Part shown: positions 24,301 to 37,228 of the stretch, one piece after another
Position numbering within the stretch: position 1 is the first letter of the stretch
Layout of the letters: each line of letters starts with the position of its first letter
Assembly (NCBI RefSeq): GCF_002443255.2
Contig: NW_019211459.1
Coordinates: 4,788,075-4,852,074 of the forward strand
Length of the DNA stretch: 64,000 nt
From: Varroa destructor
Taxonomy: Eukaryota; Arthropoda; Arachnida; Mesostigmata; Varroidae
Reading direction: 5' to 3'
The notes under the pieces: model-generated
Seen by the model: the letters and a program-made list of their open reading frames with translations, nothing else
Told to the model about the DNA's origin: nothing
Databases searched by the model: none
Made by a program: the position numbers and the translations under genes

Positions 24301-26987
24301 TAAATGACTGTAATAAAATTATAGACGCTATACAACAAGCGCTTATAGATATCAGATGATATTTTTTATTATGCTAATCTGAATTGATAGCATAGAAACG
24401 ATAGGCATTTTCGAATTGCGCATAGTTGTTGTTTGGCGATGAAATTAAAATATTATTTAAAAGTTATAAATGTTATCGTTATCAAGGGAAACCTTTATAA
24501 AGATAACTTTTCTTTTTAAAAGTTTCTTCGATGAGCCAATAATGATTTCATTCAAGTATTTAGATTTAAATAATTAAAATAATGGTGATGAAAAGGATTA
24601 GTGTAGTTGTGCAGGCGCATACGTAGCAATGACATCTAGGAAAATATAATGAATACTCGACTTACATTGTTTTGCCACTTCTGCGTTACAGTACGCAATG
24701 GTGTGATCGTTGAAATCGCTGTCATAGCCAAACCGTTTCAATTGTGTTCAAGTAAGGGTGTGGGTTCTTCGTATACGAAAGGTGCACGTTATGTAGGAAC
24801 GTCTTACAGCCACCTTTTACCACAAGGTGAGCCTTTTTTGGTGCACAAAGCTCTGTAACGCGAAGCCCAAGGTTATACTGAGCTTGGATATTCCCAACAA
24901 TAGCCTGTCTGCTGTAATTTAGGGCCATTACTAATGCAAGCCCGGTGTAAGTCCAATCTTAGATAGATTCGTAGACACTTCGTATCATAGAATTTAACTA
25001 AAGATCAAGAACACCATAACAATTTTCTTTGAAATAATCTACACATAGTGGTTAAAACAGGTCGACAGGCTTTGCAAATTGAAAACATGGCTATGTTAAC
25101 TAGAACTATTTGGTTTATATCGTACTATGTAGTTCCTTGTAGCAACATATTTACATATCGCATAGCCAATATCTACTCTTATATCGATTTATAATATGAA
25201 GATGAAATGTAGCCAAGAGACCAAAAAATTATTTTGTGCTTGTCAACATTTTGGAAATGCTCGGCATTTCGTGTTGTTGTCAATTATGCATGTGAAGAAT
25301 AAACGTAAATGACTTTCAATTCTACTCCGGTTATATCATTTCGGAGTTTAATAGATTGACGTCATTTTTAAAAAATTAGACTTCCGACCGTTAGAAGCGT
25401 TTGTTTTCTTTGAATAGACCATACAATCACAATTCACGCTTGATATAAAGACGGTTCATACAGGAGCTCGATACCCTGCATTGTTTACGCAGTTAGATAA
25501 CAGAATTATTAGGGTCTACCAGGTTGCAGGTTGTCTTACTAGTACCCGACACGACAAGTACAAGCTTGGCAAACTTGCCAACACTGAAGTGATATGAAAT
25601 TGACTGTTATCACCAAATTAAATCGGATTAGTTGACATTCATTGCAATCACATCTATAGTTGTTATTATACAGTGTTTCAGTCGATATGAAATTTGGTGA
25701 ATTGCCACTTGACGTTCCGCTTCAAAGAGTGGATATTGACATAAGAAGTCAATATTCTCTCTTTGCGCTCGGGTGGTTAGATTAAGTTCGACAAGCAATC
25801 GCACAGTAGTTTATCATTATATACCTATAAACTGTGCGTTCTTTAAGAAGCAATTCATCGAGTTATCTGCGATTAGTTTGTAGTTACTGAGCTTTTTTTT
25901 TGTTTTTTAAATTTTTGTAATTTTATTTTTGTTACAGTTTTTGAATACCTGGATTATATGATAACCAGTTGAGAAATGGCGCTGGCATTTGTGCAAAATA
26001 AGTATCTTGCAAAAATGATTGATTTGATAGTTTGAGAGTTATTAACCGGTCAAACGTTCCACTGTTTCATATCAGAAACAATGATCCCATTGTTCTAACT
26101 GCATGTGGCCTCTGGTTGCCATGTAGATTTGTTTCGTTCAAGGACAGCTGTTTGAGGCCGTGAATTACCTTATTAGATTATTGCGGATAGTGGAATGATA
26201 ACACAGTCTGACTACCCAAGATGCTTTAAGAAATGGTAAATGAATGTTCCAGTGCTAAAAAACTTCTGAAGAAGACTGCTATTATATCGTTTACATAGCG
26301 TTTCGAAAATGACTCGCATACGAACGTGAACAATGATAGAGTATCATACAGACGCAGATTAACAATAATTGACACAGATCTGTCCTTTACAGCCACAGCA
26401 GCAACAGTGACATTCGAATTAATCAACCGCAATTACCCGGTAGAACCCATTACCGGAGTCTGTTGAGCATATAAAAGTAAATATGTTTAAAACCTATGTT
26501 GTGGATAACTTAATCAGTAGCTTTTTCGTTTATCCCAGTGTCTACTATGCAAAAAAGTTTCTCCTTTAGTTTTTTTCTTTATCTCTTTCATGAATTTCTT
26601 CTATCTATAGAGAAAAGTTAACAGATTCAAACGTGGTTAATCTGTTGAATCGGTCGAACTATCCGTAAAGGGTTTGGCAAGCACGTTTCAGATGAAAATT
26701 TGTGTGACCTGATGACTCTTAGGAGGTCGACGGGCGTGTTTCGCGCTTAACTTGGTAATTTTGACCACTATTGCATTTTATATATTCCAAGAAGCATTGT
26801 CGGGACGAACTGATGTATATTATTCAATTACATTTTAACCAAGAATCTGCTCATTTCTATACTATAAAGTACTTGAATTTTATCTTCTACAAAATTTCTC
26901 TCACTGTTTACAGGTATTGAGAAGAGACGAAACCAAGCGATTGTAATAGCTGAGGTGTATTCGGAGGAAGAGGGTCACCTGATCGTC
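21368..26987. other. Intergenic/5' region between exportin-7 (left, minus) and Rab21 (right, plus)
   Basis: The first kilobases (about 21.8-22.7 kb) are GC- and CpG-richer and probably hold the exportin-7 promoter and untranslated leader. Candidate minus-strand donors occur at 22218 and 23158 but none can be assigned. On the plus strand a candidate Rab21 leader exon ends at 23845. From 24 to 26.9 kb I see only AT-rich DNA. Open frames at 24649-24928 and 26226-26432 resemble nothing known. Confidence 0.5.
23700..23845 (+). promoter_or_regulatory. Candidate Rab21 promoter and first untranslated exon
   Basis: A strong donor (CTGAAG|GTAAGTG) stands at 23845/23846, with an inverted CCAAT box (ATTGG, 23759-23763) about 85 bases before it. 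The Rab21 start codon at 26988 is preceded by a good acceptor (TCACTGTTTACAG, cut before 26914), so an upstream untranslated exon is expected. Linking the two is inference; the 5' end is arbitrary. Confidence 0.35.
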
Positions 26988-29045
26988 ATGACGAGCGCGT
27001 TTAATTTTAAGGTAGGCATCACCGAGCCGAAGTGGTACCTGAAAAAAAAACACGTAATGGTTCGCATATTATGTCGTAGCTTGGAGCAAAAATCATCACC
27101 TTATATCCAAAAGTTCTGAACATTGAATTCATTGTTTGGTTTTGCCCTAATCAGGTGGTTCTGTTGGGAGAAGGCTGTGTGGGCAAAACATCAATGATAC
27201 TCCGTTATGTTCAGGATCGATTTAACGATCAGCATTTTTCGACTGTTCAGGTAAGGAATGATTAGAAATCTAGTGGGAGCTGTAGCATCGTTAACACAAA
27301 AGAACATACCACCAATCAGAAATTTCTTATGCTTGAAACTGCTATGGTATTGGATGGTGTGGTCACAAAAGTTACTTCAAAATATGATATCCCTATAGCG
27401 AAACATAATTGTGGAGCCTCTTCACATCACGTAAAAATTGCATTTCATTCATTGGGGCATCTGTAATGCCCCTAGATAATCCTATGTAGGGGTCATTATC
27501 GATTTACACCCTTTAGCGTTGATCCAGCTTATTCGATCTTATGACAATATTTTTGTCTTAGGCTAAAATTACGTTGTTTGTGATTCAACCATCAACAGTA
27601 TAACGCAATGCAATGCATTAAACGTTTTGAGGCAGCTAAGTACGATATCAATACTAGAGTACGTTTGAAAATTTCTGCCCCAGCAATCACCAGGACTATT
27701 CTTTTTTGCTTGCCTGATTTTTTAAGTTTACTATGGAAGTTTAATACTTACTTGGTATTATTTTTTATCGTAGGCTTCGTATTTGACAAAAACGGTGGCC
27801 ATTGGGATGAAAGTGGTTACATTAAACATCTGGGACACGGCCGGACAGGAAATTTTCCATGCTCTGGGACCAATATATTATAGGTATGTATGGTTGAAGA
27901 ATAGGACGGTAGGTCAAGTGTAACTGGTCGAAGACAACTCCTGTTAGATTAATACTTAATTGTTTTTCGGGAAATTAAATAAACACTTCTCAGAAAAAAA
28001 ATCTTTAATTACATTGTATTATGTCAAATAAATTATCAAATGCTACTTGGTAAGTGACTGAAAATTGATAACTTATATTATTCCTGAATTATCTAGTATA
28101 TATAAAGGGGGGCCATGAGTGACGTACTTGCTAAACCATTGTCAGTTGCTTCATACATTAACCCACCATTTTCCATTTAACGACAATTCATTCAAGTAAA
28201 GCGTTTGTTAGCTTCTTACTTCTTATAGGTATGCCATCACACATTTGTCTTTTGCGTTACAGAGATTCAAATGGAGCGCTTTTAGTTTATGATCTAACGG
28301 ACGAGGACTCGTTTCGAAAGGTGAAGAATTGGGTAATGGAGCTCAACAGGATGCTAGGGGATGAGGTTTGTGAACTCGGCAGTTCTAATTAGTTGTTCAA
28401 TATAGCTCCATTAAGGAAACTAAATGACCCCTTTTTGTCATCGAAAAAGAACTGTAAGGTAGTAATATAACGATTTCTGCAACTTTTCAGGTTGTCCTGG
28501 TACTCGTAGGCAATAAAAGTGACTTAGAAGGGTCAAGAGCTGTACCGTTAGCAGAAGCTGAGCGATATGCTAAATCAGTGGGGGCCGCTCATTTTCAAAC
28601 TTCAGCTAAGCTTAACAGAGGTGACACCCAAATTTCAGACACTGATTTTTTTCTTAGTTTTTTTTTATGAGTTGATAAAATCAGCTTTTAATATGTTTCT
28701 ACACGAAGAAAAGTTACAACAATAAACTTTGAAATAAAGAACGATCGTAGGCTTGCGTGAAATGGCACTCGATTGAATTTTATACTCGTAAATTCTCGTC
28801 ACTAACACAAACAGTATAAGAAAATATGAAAATTTACTCCATAAAGAACTATAAAATGAGAGACTGTGTTCATCTTCATTTTTCTTATAGGCATCAATGA
28901 GATGTTCCTCTACTTATGTAGCAAGATGCTCGAGAAAAACGCTAAACTGCAGGATCGTCGCACTTCTCAAGCTAATGCCAGAAATCGTCGGCTACAGGTT
29001 GAATCAGAAGAGGAAGTTCCACCTTCGTCAAATAAATGTTGCTAA
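26988..29045 (+). CDS. Rab21: Rab21 small GTPase, early endosome traffic
   Basis: Six coding exons: 26988-27011, 27155-27250, 27774-27883, 28263-28365, 28491-28620, 28891-29045. Borders and phases all agree and the product is 205 residues. The P-loop GEGCVGKTS lies at about 13-21, followed by FNDQHFSTVQASYLTK (switch I region), WDTAGQE (G3), the Rab21-typical FHALGPIYYRDSNGALLVYD, NKSD (G4) and TSAK (G5). The chain ends in NKCC, a double cysteine for geranylgeranylation without trailing residues. Rab21 family members act at early endosomes in endocytosis and integrin recycling. The residue after GQE is Ile where Rab proteins almost always have Arg (GQERF). The C-terminal variable region is short compared with the 225-residue human protein. 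The start lies 75 bases into an exon whose acceptor is at 26913. Confidence 0.95.
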
Positions 29046-29188
29046 ACAATGAAACCATAGCGGCGTGTGGCTAGCCAACCAAGTTTCGTATGCAATTTCG
29101 AGGCAACGTTCTTGCTGGATGTTAGATAATCGTTGATGTTGCTATTATTGTTTGCGTAGTTCCGTTATTAATACTATCAACTAAACTT

Positions 29189-29194
29189 AATAAA
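29189..29194 (+). terminator. Candidate Rab21 polyadenylation signal
   Basis: The first AATAAA on the plus strand after the Rab21 stop, 144 bases downstream. It is the right place for a short 3'UTR, though other signals occur further on. Confidence 0.4.
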
Positions 29195-32100
29195 CTAAGC
29201 TTAGTGGTAAATTTCGCTGGTGTCACATAGTCAAATACAAGGTGTTGCCAGCGGGTAGCAGTGAGTGCTAGCTATGAAATCGATTACGGACCAAGAAAAA
29301 CAAATGACTGTGGATGCTCAGAATCAGTAGTTTTCGAGATGAAAGAAACAATGTGTATGTGTGTATATGAAATCGCTAATGCGATTTTTGTCGAGAGAGA
29401 TGATAGGCTACTACCATCTTAAATTACGATTTTTTGAAAAAAATTTTATTGTACTTTTGTTTTATTGCAAGCGGACCAATTCTCTTTGGAGTCGGCTCGC
29501 CCCATATAATAGTTTGGAGTGTTACCCAAGTGCTCTCTACTAAGTGAGTTCGGCCGCTGTCGTTATTTTACATAACGCTTTAATATCCTGCCAGAAAACA
29601 TGATGGACGGATATCTATTATAGCCGTATTATTTGGCTTTTTATAAATAGTGTACTGCGTACCGATTACCGCGGTCTATGGACATATTCTGTTGGTATAT
29701 CGCCAATATCACCAGACGCATCGCTTACTGATGAAGGCAAGCTAGAGCAGATGAACAAGAAACCTGATCTGGTTTTTTCTTCTATATTTTATTTATACAT
29801 GCGTAGCACGCATGCTCGAGAATAGTTGATATGTCGTACGAACGTAGCAACAGCCAAAGTTCGCGCAAAGCTAGCACTTCCAATGAATAGGAAGAGACAC
29901 AAAACGTAATTTTACACTAAAAAAGTAATAAATTACCGAAAACTAATGAACTGTACTCATGTAATTGTCGCTATAATAAGTAATATAATTAAGCAATGTG
30001 TACCAGGCATGAAGTAACCCAGGTTAAAATATTTTCAGCGCACATTCACCGTATTATTCCTCCAATAGAGATTTGTATTTCTTCAGTCCTAAAAAAATTG
30101 TCACCTATTTTGGCACCTGTGTAAATGCTGTCTGCCTCAACCAATTTTGTCTTTTTCCTGTATGAGCTTATATCTCTGCGTCACACGTGTTTTTTGCACC
30201 CGAGTTAGCCATAGATCCCGCATGATGTCTCGCAGGCAAAAGTGTCGAAATTTTCAAACGAATTTCTACGAAGAGAGTTTGAACAAAGCGTGTTAATGTT
30301 ATTGCAAGTAAGGTGTTTTATTGTGCCAAGGGTAGTCGCTTTAAATTACTGGCTTGTAGGTTAAAATAGCAGTGGTATACATAAGCGAACAAAAAGAACA
30401 AGTGCTATAAAGAACATCAGGCAGGAGCATAGTATATCGGAACTATATACATAAAAGAAAAAGAAGAAATATATATACTTTTTTGTTGTCAACAAAAATG
30501 AAAAAAGGAATAAAGATAAACGAATTCACTGCGAGGCTACGTGTGATTACATTGTGTGACCGCGCTAGAGTTGCAAATTGTAAACTAGATGAAATCACAG
30601 CTTACAACTTAAAGCTTGTCAAATTTTGTAGGCTTTCCCGCTTTCAATTATATTTTATACATGCATGTGATAAAGAAATACTTCATTTCTAAACATGTAG
30701 GCAAGAGGAATAAATTCAGTCATCATCGGTTGTGCCTTATGATAATCAAACTTCAAACCGAAGTATCGTATGATGAAAAGTTCGGCTAGTTTAAGTTAGG
30801 AGACTAATGCAATAGCAAGCTGCCGTACAGTTAAATAAAAAAAAAAATTGTTGTATTGCTTATTTTACGTTGCCATTCACTGTGATGTATGCGCGTGTAT
30901 CTACACAAATATCAATGCTGAGCAAACTGCTGATGTAGAAGTGCGATATTCTTATAACATAATAGATCTGCTGCGCTTTATATTGAATATGCGGAATCAC
31001 AATGAATAATTTTAGGACACAATTATAGTAAAAAAGACGCACCGAAGAAGCATCTATGAGCAACAGACGGAATGAGAATGAAAGGTGCACAAGAGCCGCC
31101 AAAGCGCTGCCTAAGTTCCATTCGGCTGGTGCCTATGCTAGGCCTAACGCTATGTAAACTGAATTTAATTTACCATTAGATTAAAAAAGAGCAGATTTTT
31201 TTCTCTAAAGTTATTGCTAAACGGTAAAGTATAAAATAGCAGTATAATAGGAATTCAGTGCTGAGGATTGTTATTTTTTTTCTTCTATTACTTAATAAAA
31301 GGGAATATGTTTCTGTCGCATCATGGCTTCCTTGTTAATCGACGCCAAATACACGGAAAGGAATAGTGAGATTTATGGTTGACGCGTAGACAATATGTAG
31401 TCGCTTGTCTTCAGCAATGTATGTGTTAGATTTGAAAGTACATGAGAAGGTAATGACCGCTTTAGTTTATTGTTTCCCTTTTCCTATTTATCTTATGCTA
31501 AAAAAACAGGTTTTATTTACTATCGGAAAAGTGCAAAACTGTCTTGGTTCACATTACGCAACCTGATCTGAAATGTGTGCATGGGGCGGAAAAGAGCAAA
31601 TTTTATGATTTTAATTCTGTTCCGGTGTCAAAAAGGCAACACAATAAATATATTCTGTGTATTGTAAAGGCTTAGAGCTAAGAGGTATAAACCGATCCAT
31701 TTATTCTTCTTTAAAAAGATGGCTCAAAGCGATCATGACTGAACTCGAACATTGGAGTGAGGTGTATTCTTTGAGCCGAAAATCTAATTTTTTAATTTAG
31801 CAAGCCACTGCTGAGTAGCACTCTCAATTATATAATTCTATCTTAAGTATATGCTGCATCTATATTAGGTTGTTCCGGAAGCTTTCTAGTGGCAGAGAAA
31901 TATGGGCGAGAAGTATTAAAAATTATGTCCTTCGTTGCCAGAAAAATCTCTTTGAAGCTCGAACTTAGAGTAAATTTTGGGAACGATTCGAACTAAATGG
32001 TTCATTTAAGGATTGAAAAATGAACACAAAATGCAAAATGCTAGATGTACGTTCCTCGAGAAGCAGTTCTTATTCGATAATTTCTCTGAGCGTTGTACTT

Positions 32101-32921
32101 GATACGGACGTAAACAACATAAACGTCGAATATCGTGCTTATTTCAGCTTAATTTCTTTCTATAGCAGAATATATTACCTAGAATAGACGAGTGGTCTAT
32201 TTGGAAGGAGGTTTTCATCATCAAAATGGGGCTTTACAGATTTTAGTTCCAGCGTAAGCCTGCGAATTGCGTTTCACTGAAGGATGAACTTGAATCAGTT
32301 ACCGCAATACCTAGCTTAGTTTAGAGTCAATACGTTTTCGGTAAGATTATAAAGTATTTTACGGACTTGAGTCTGAATCTGCTAGGTCTTTCATGACCCG
32401 TAACGTAGCAGTCTAAGCCATCGTTTTGAACCTAACCTAACCTTAAGTAATAACACATACCGCTTGTATTTTTATCTGATTTCGTGTTTTATTTGAGCGC
32501 AATTTATACCCACTACCTCCGTAGTTTGTTGCTTTTATGAGCCTTGCTTATCGCGGTCAATATGGATTCTAACTAAACATTTATAGACGTCTTGCTAACC
32601 CTAATATTTTGTCGTTTCCACTTTCATTGGGTAGACCTGTTTAGCTGCTAGTAGCTGCAATCACACATCTGTGTCTTATAATACTTAACTCCGCATTGGT
32701 CATCCACATAAACATATAATGTATTACATACTAATTCTATACAGACAGTAGGACTTTATATTATCTAACGCTTACATGCACACAAAAATGATGAAGTAAG
32801 TCAGCACAAGCAAACAAATCTGCACACGCTGAGCGTTTAAACATAGTTCTCATTTCCGATTCATTCCGAAACATTAATTTCCGATAATGGCGGCTAAGCG
32901 TTGGTGCAGCAGATTGCATAC

Positions 32922-32979
32922 CTTCGACCGCGTCATCAGTTGCCGCTGTCCATCCAGGTTTTATTGAAGGAGGCGTCAT
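32922..32979 (-). CDS. Possible orphan first coding exon
   Basis: It starts ATG (MTPPSIKPGWTAATDDAVE) and reaches a fair donor (GAAG|GTATGC) after 19 codons plus one base. The frame also runs on without a stop to give a 72-residue ORF ending at 32761. The residues look coding-like but match no family I know, and no partner exon was found. Confidence 0.2.
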
Positions 32980-35624
32980 TGTGTAATTCTACAACAATTA
33001 CTAATCAGCGATATGGTCCGCTCAACGCGTCCCTTTGATAGCCACCGTTAGTCTTTTGTTTCCTAACTCAACTCTGTCAATTTTAATTCTCATACCGCTT
33101 CATAGGGTTCCAGTCTACTTTTACAGACATAATATTCTATCGCTAATCATCAAATTTCGCTTAATGGTTTTCCTTTTTTCTGATGTAGTGTTTTGCTACC
33201 GTTATTGACGCTTACTGCCCTGCTATTCCTTTCCAATCAGTCTTCGATTAAAAATCAGGTTGGTTTCTCTGTTAGCTTTGTCGGTATACTGGATATAATT
33301 ATGGTACAAAGAAAATCGTTTATCCTTAATTAAGGGCTTAGTTAGCCTGAATCTCCTAACTTGTAACATATGAGGTTAAAGCTGTACTTCTTGCTCTAAC
33401 CAGGAAAAAAGACTTACGACATTCCGAAATATTTTAATATAATGCGTATCGAATTATACTACAGCGTAATAAGGTAAAATAAATCTGGTGAATTAATTTG
33501 AAAAAAGTGGTAGGTTTCGATAAACAAAGCGAATGTTTTATTATGTAAAATAGTGTGTGTTTTTTTTACTGTGAAGGTGAAAGTAAGTTCTATTCTTTTT
33601 AGACAAACATCTAAGCCTATATCAGTGCAGTGCGTTTCAAACAACTACAACAATACAATAGACAGTATTCATCTAAACTTCAGAAGTGATTGTTCTTTGA
33701 TGCAGAAAAGTCAACTGCAGCTTCTTATGTTCTTATGCACCTTAGCATAAAAAATATAGATCTATTCATATACTCTTATATTTCTCTCGATTTTATGAAT
33801 CCATCGATGCCGCACATAACGTAATGCGTACAAGATGATGTCATCAACACCAAATACATACGTAATTAGTCACTTAAATCTAACGAGTTTCTTTTCCAAA
33901 AGTTTTTTACTCGTTAGCTATGCTGTCTGACCCATTCATGAAGTAAACGATATCTAAGTATGCATCTCTGAGTTTATTTATAGGGAGCTACATAGACGAT
34001 AAGGAAGATGATATCTTCTACGCATTAAATATAATTCTATGCTACGTTCTGGTGCAGTATATCATATTGCAGCTTGTGTAGAACTGAAAGAAGTTGACTA
34101 CCTTTTGCCTGCATCAGGAAAGAATAGTGTACCAATTTTGCAGCAGATACAGGTGATATTATAAAATAGGTAGATTAGGACGAATGGATATACCGTTTTC
34201 ACGAACACAATAAATTAAATTTTTATTAAGCGTTTCAATGCTAATTGCAGTTATTTACATCCTGTCTAACAGTACAAAATATGAAGCAACTACCTCCGGC
34301 TTCATACTTTGGCGGGTGCAGTGAAGTAGTAACGTCGTCGCCTTCAAATATGGCACATGAGCTTGAGTGGGTAGGTAACTAGGGAGTTATTCAAGGTGGG
34401 TCGTTTTTGACGCAGGTAAACGAATTATTCAAATGAATTAAACGAAGGACAAACGCAAAAAGAAATCCTGCAGAAAGTAATTTGTTAGCTCTCCAGTTGA
34501 ATTAAATGGTCTGGCATCCTTTTTGCACCGTACCTTTTTTCAATGTTCCTGTATAACAGTATAATAATAGTTACCTGATGGCCGTGTCATGACTGTTATT
34601 TATTCAGACCAACCTATACAAGGTTCAGAGGATCTTATTGTTTAAAGTACGCAGTGGTACCGCTTAACTATAACAGATGTGACTGAGTGATGAGCGACGA
34701 AAGGCAATGCATGACAGTTTCATAATAATAATACGCTTTTGATGTACAAGAATGCTATAATATATATAGGAGGTTCTGCGTATTTTTCCTGTACGTCTTT
34801 TTACACTTTGCGGCCTAATTCATGATCCCAGTGATTCAAGCATGATGGGATTCCTTTTTATTACTCTAACAGAACCGATATTCATTTACCTTAAACAGTT
34901 TTTTCATTCAGATTAGGTGTTAAGATTTCACCTTTAGGAAGATGCTTTGCTATCATACGAATTTTACATATGCTTTTTTTATTATTCGTACTTCAATTAT
35001 ATGCTATTATTTTTTTCTGTTGGGAAAGGTCATTTGCAGAACACTCTTTTTGGTTTTTTAAGTTAGTTAATGACCAGGTATACTTAATATTACTACAGAC
35101 CAAAGTTGAGCAACTTGGAGTCCTTAATAACGGCACTCGTACAATTCTATACGTAATAATACATTTCTCTTTACAGACTAATAGGTATGATCATTACCAC
35201 ATGTATTCCGAGTAGGTTTCTCAGCTGATTCTATGGTGGGAAACACTTCCTTACAGCATATTGTTAACTAAACATATATATTAAGATAATTAATTGGCGA
35301 CTGGCAATGGTTTCCGCAGTTAGCTTGGAGTGAGCAATTTCAATTTATAACTATTTATCGCGACGTGCAGTGACGATAACTATAATAGAAAAAAATAAAA
35401 TTGGTATTATACCTGCAGATCCCGAGCTAGAGCATCAGTTTATGTAAATTTGGTCTCGATTATTATACACGTATTTGATGAAAGTAGTCAAACTTCTTAT
35501 GCTGTATAAGGTAGAAAGTTCAAGTACACAGGTCCCCCTGCCGGCTGATATATTTTCCAATCTTACCAGTGATATTTCATAGCACAATATCTCACCTGAT
35601 ACTAATATTTTTTAATAGTCAAGC

Positions 35625-37199
35625 TTACTGGAATTCCGTTGGCGCATCAAGCACAAGTTCGACATCTGTTGAAGCCTGTGGCCCACGATAGCCGTGCTTT
35701 GCTAAACGAAGTTCAGCAAGCGTTACGTCCTCATCACTGTCAACCTCTCCGCAAAGATGGCTGGGCATCTCTACGTATCCGCACCGTCCCCCTTGAAGAA
35801 GCCCCTCACAGGCCAATCGACTCCGAGTTACGTAGAAATGACCTGGGTAACAAGTAGTAATAATAATGTTCCATGTTGTTACATTGCAAAATTTTCTGTT
35901 TACGGGGAGGGGCGGGTTTTGCAAAGAGAAACAAATGCTGTATAAAACGTGTAAGTCTGTTTGCAGCAAGGACGGATTAACGGCTTGTAAGCACATAAAG
36001 AGAAATCAAATTTGGAAGTAAAAAAATAGGTTTACAATTTGGTACGAAGCAGCATTAAGCAAAGTTGCATTACTAAAAAATAACATGTCGCTCCAGGCAG
36101 CTTTTGGAGGCAAGCCGCGATATCAAGACCGACTGGTTGCAATTGTATTCCTTCTCATTTTTTGACAAATACCAACCGGATTCCACGATCTCCCCAGACC
36201 AATGTTGTCTACACAGTCGGAGAGCAGGATCGAAGTTTAATGGGCGGCTGGTTCCATCGGCAGGCGCCAATTCAGTCCAACGCCACTTGAAGTCCCTCGT
36301 AACCGAAAATACGGAATCATATGACCCGTTCAGTACCAGTTCAATAGCTATTGAATTAAAAGTCGTTCAGGGTTTGTATCATTCAATTAGTAAGTGTTCG
36401 AGAAATATTATTCTTTTATCTATAGAGTTATGATTTTGTACAGAATTTAGGGAATATCTGTAGAACAGAGCAAGTTGGAGATAAGTGCTGCACTTAATAA
36501 CAGCGAAATCGTTGACGAAAGTTTTTATTGTTACTCACATTTTCTCATCTGCTAGGAGTCACATGTGTAGTATCATATATAAGTTTAACGTGTCGTTACC
36601 AACATTAACTTTACGTATATGCTGAAATCCATTTACATTATATTATAACGAAATGTTTCAAAACTTAACAGCAAAGAAAAAGTAAAACTCTCTACTGTTT
36701 AATCTAAGAGTTTATTTTCATTGATAAAGCTCGGCTATCCACATTTGATATAACTTTATTCTGCACATTATGCATTACCGAAAAAAAAGATTCAACTCGC
36801 ATTAAATTAATTCTGCTTAATCATTGGGATTTCTCTTACACCTTCGTCAAGGTAGCAGGGATGGAGACAGGGTGACGTGCACTGAACGAGGGCGACTACG
36901 TCGAAGCTAGTGTTTTTTTCTCGTAGGAACTCATCAACGGCTGACACGCTGCTGGCGTCGTCAGTAGCACAGCAAACTCCACGTGTGAATACATTTGCCC
37001 CCTCTGCACGAGCGATTTCCGCGGTTTGGTCATCATCAGTTGATACCCAAATTTCATCGATAAGTTTGCAGTGCTGCATTGGTCGAAGAACCCAACTAAG
37101 CATTGGACGACCGGCCAGAATCCGCCGATTTTTGTGGAGGATACCCTTGGAGCCACCTCGCGCCAGTACTAAACCGACTACGCGTTTAGTGTCAGCCAT
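35625..37199 (-). CDS. Cmas: CMP-N-acylneuraminate (sialic acid) synthetase, short form
   Basis: Three exons on the minus strand: 37199-36842, 36347-36177, 35842-35625. Phases join at DE|A and SG|H and the product is 248 residues. The enzyme makes CMP-sialic acid from CTP and sialic acid, the donor for sialyltransferases. Seen: the nucleotide-binding signature LARGGSKG (12-19), WVSTDDD, VQCTSPCLHP, YDSVFSVTRDFKWRW and the C-terminal metal/substrate acidic stretch VDSDEDVTLAE. It lacks the phosphatase-like second domain of vertebrate enzymes, so it resembles what I recall of the short fly protein. No clear signal peptide is visible. Odd points: the usual RRQD reads CRQH, and the ENGSFY motif reads ESGHFY, so conserved active-site positions differ. 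An unspliced reading of exon 1 alone would run into a stop after 130 codons. Confidence 0.9.
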
Positions 37200-37228
37200 A
37201 GCCGGTTAGACAGCGATAATAGGTACTG

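Larger units (their letters stand above)
29046..35624. other. Gene-poor stretch between Rab21 and the CMP-sialate synthetase
   Basis: AT-rich DNA without a recognisable conserved gene. It includes the Rab21 3'UTR, the 3'UTR of the minus-strand gene at its right edge, and a short possible first exon on the minus strand at 32922-32979. No transposase or reverse transcriptase motif was seen. Confidence 0.6.

Noticed and set aside
31866..31900. Possible mariner-like terminal repeat (TTAGGTTGTTCCGGAAG)
   Set aside because: It resembles some mariner ends, but no matching opposite end or transposase was found nearby.
32428..32444. Telomere-like CCTAACCTAACC
   Set aside because: Only about two and a half units, too short to count as an interstitial telomeric repeat.
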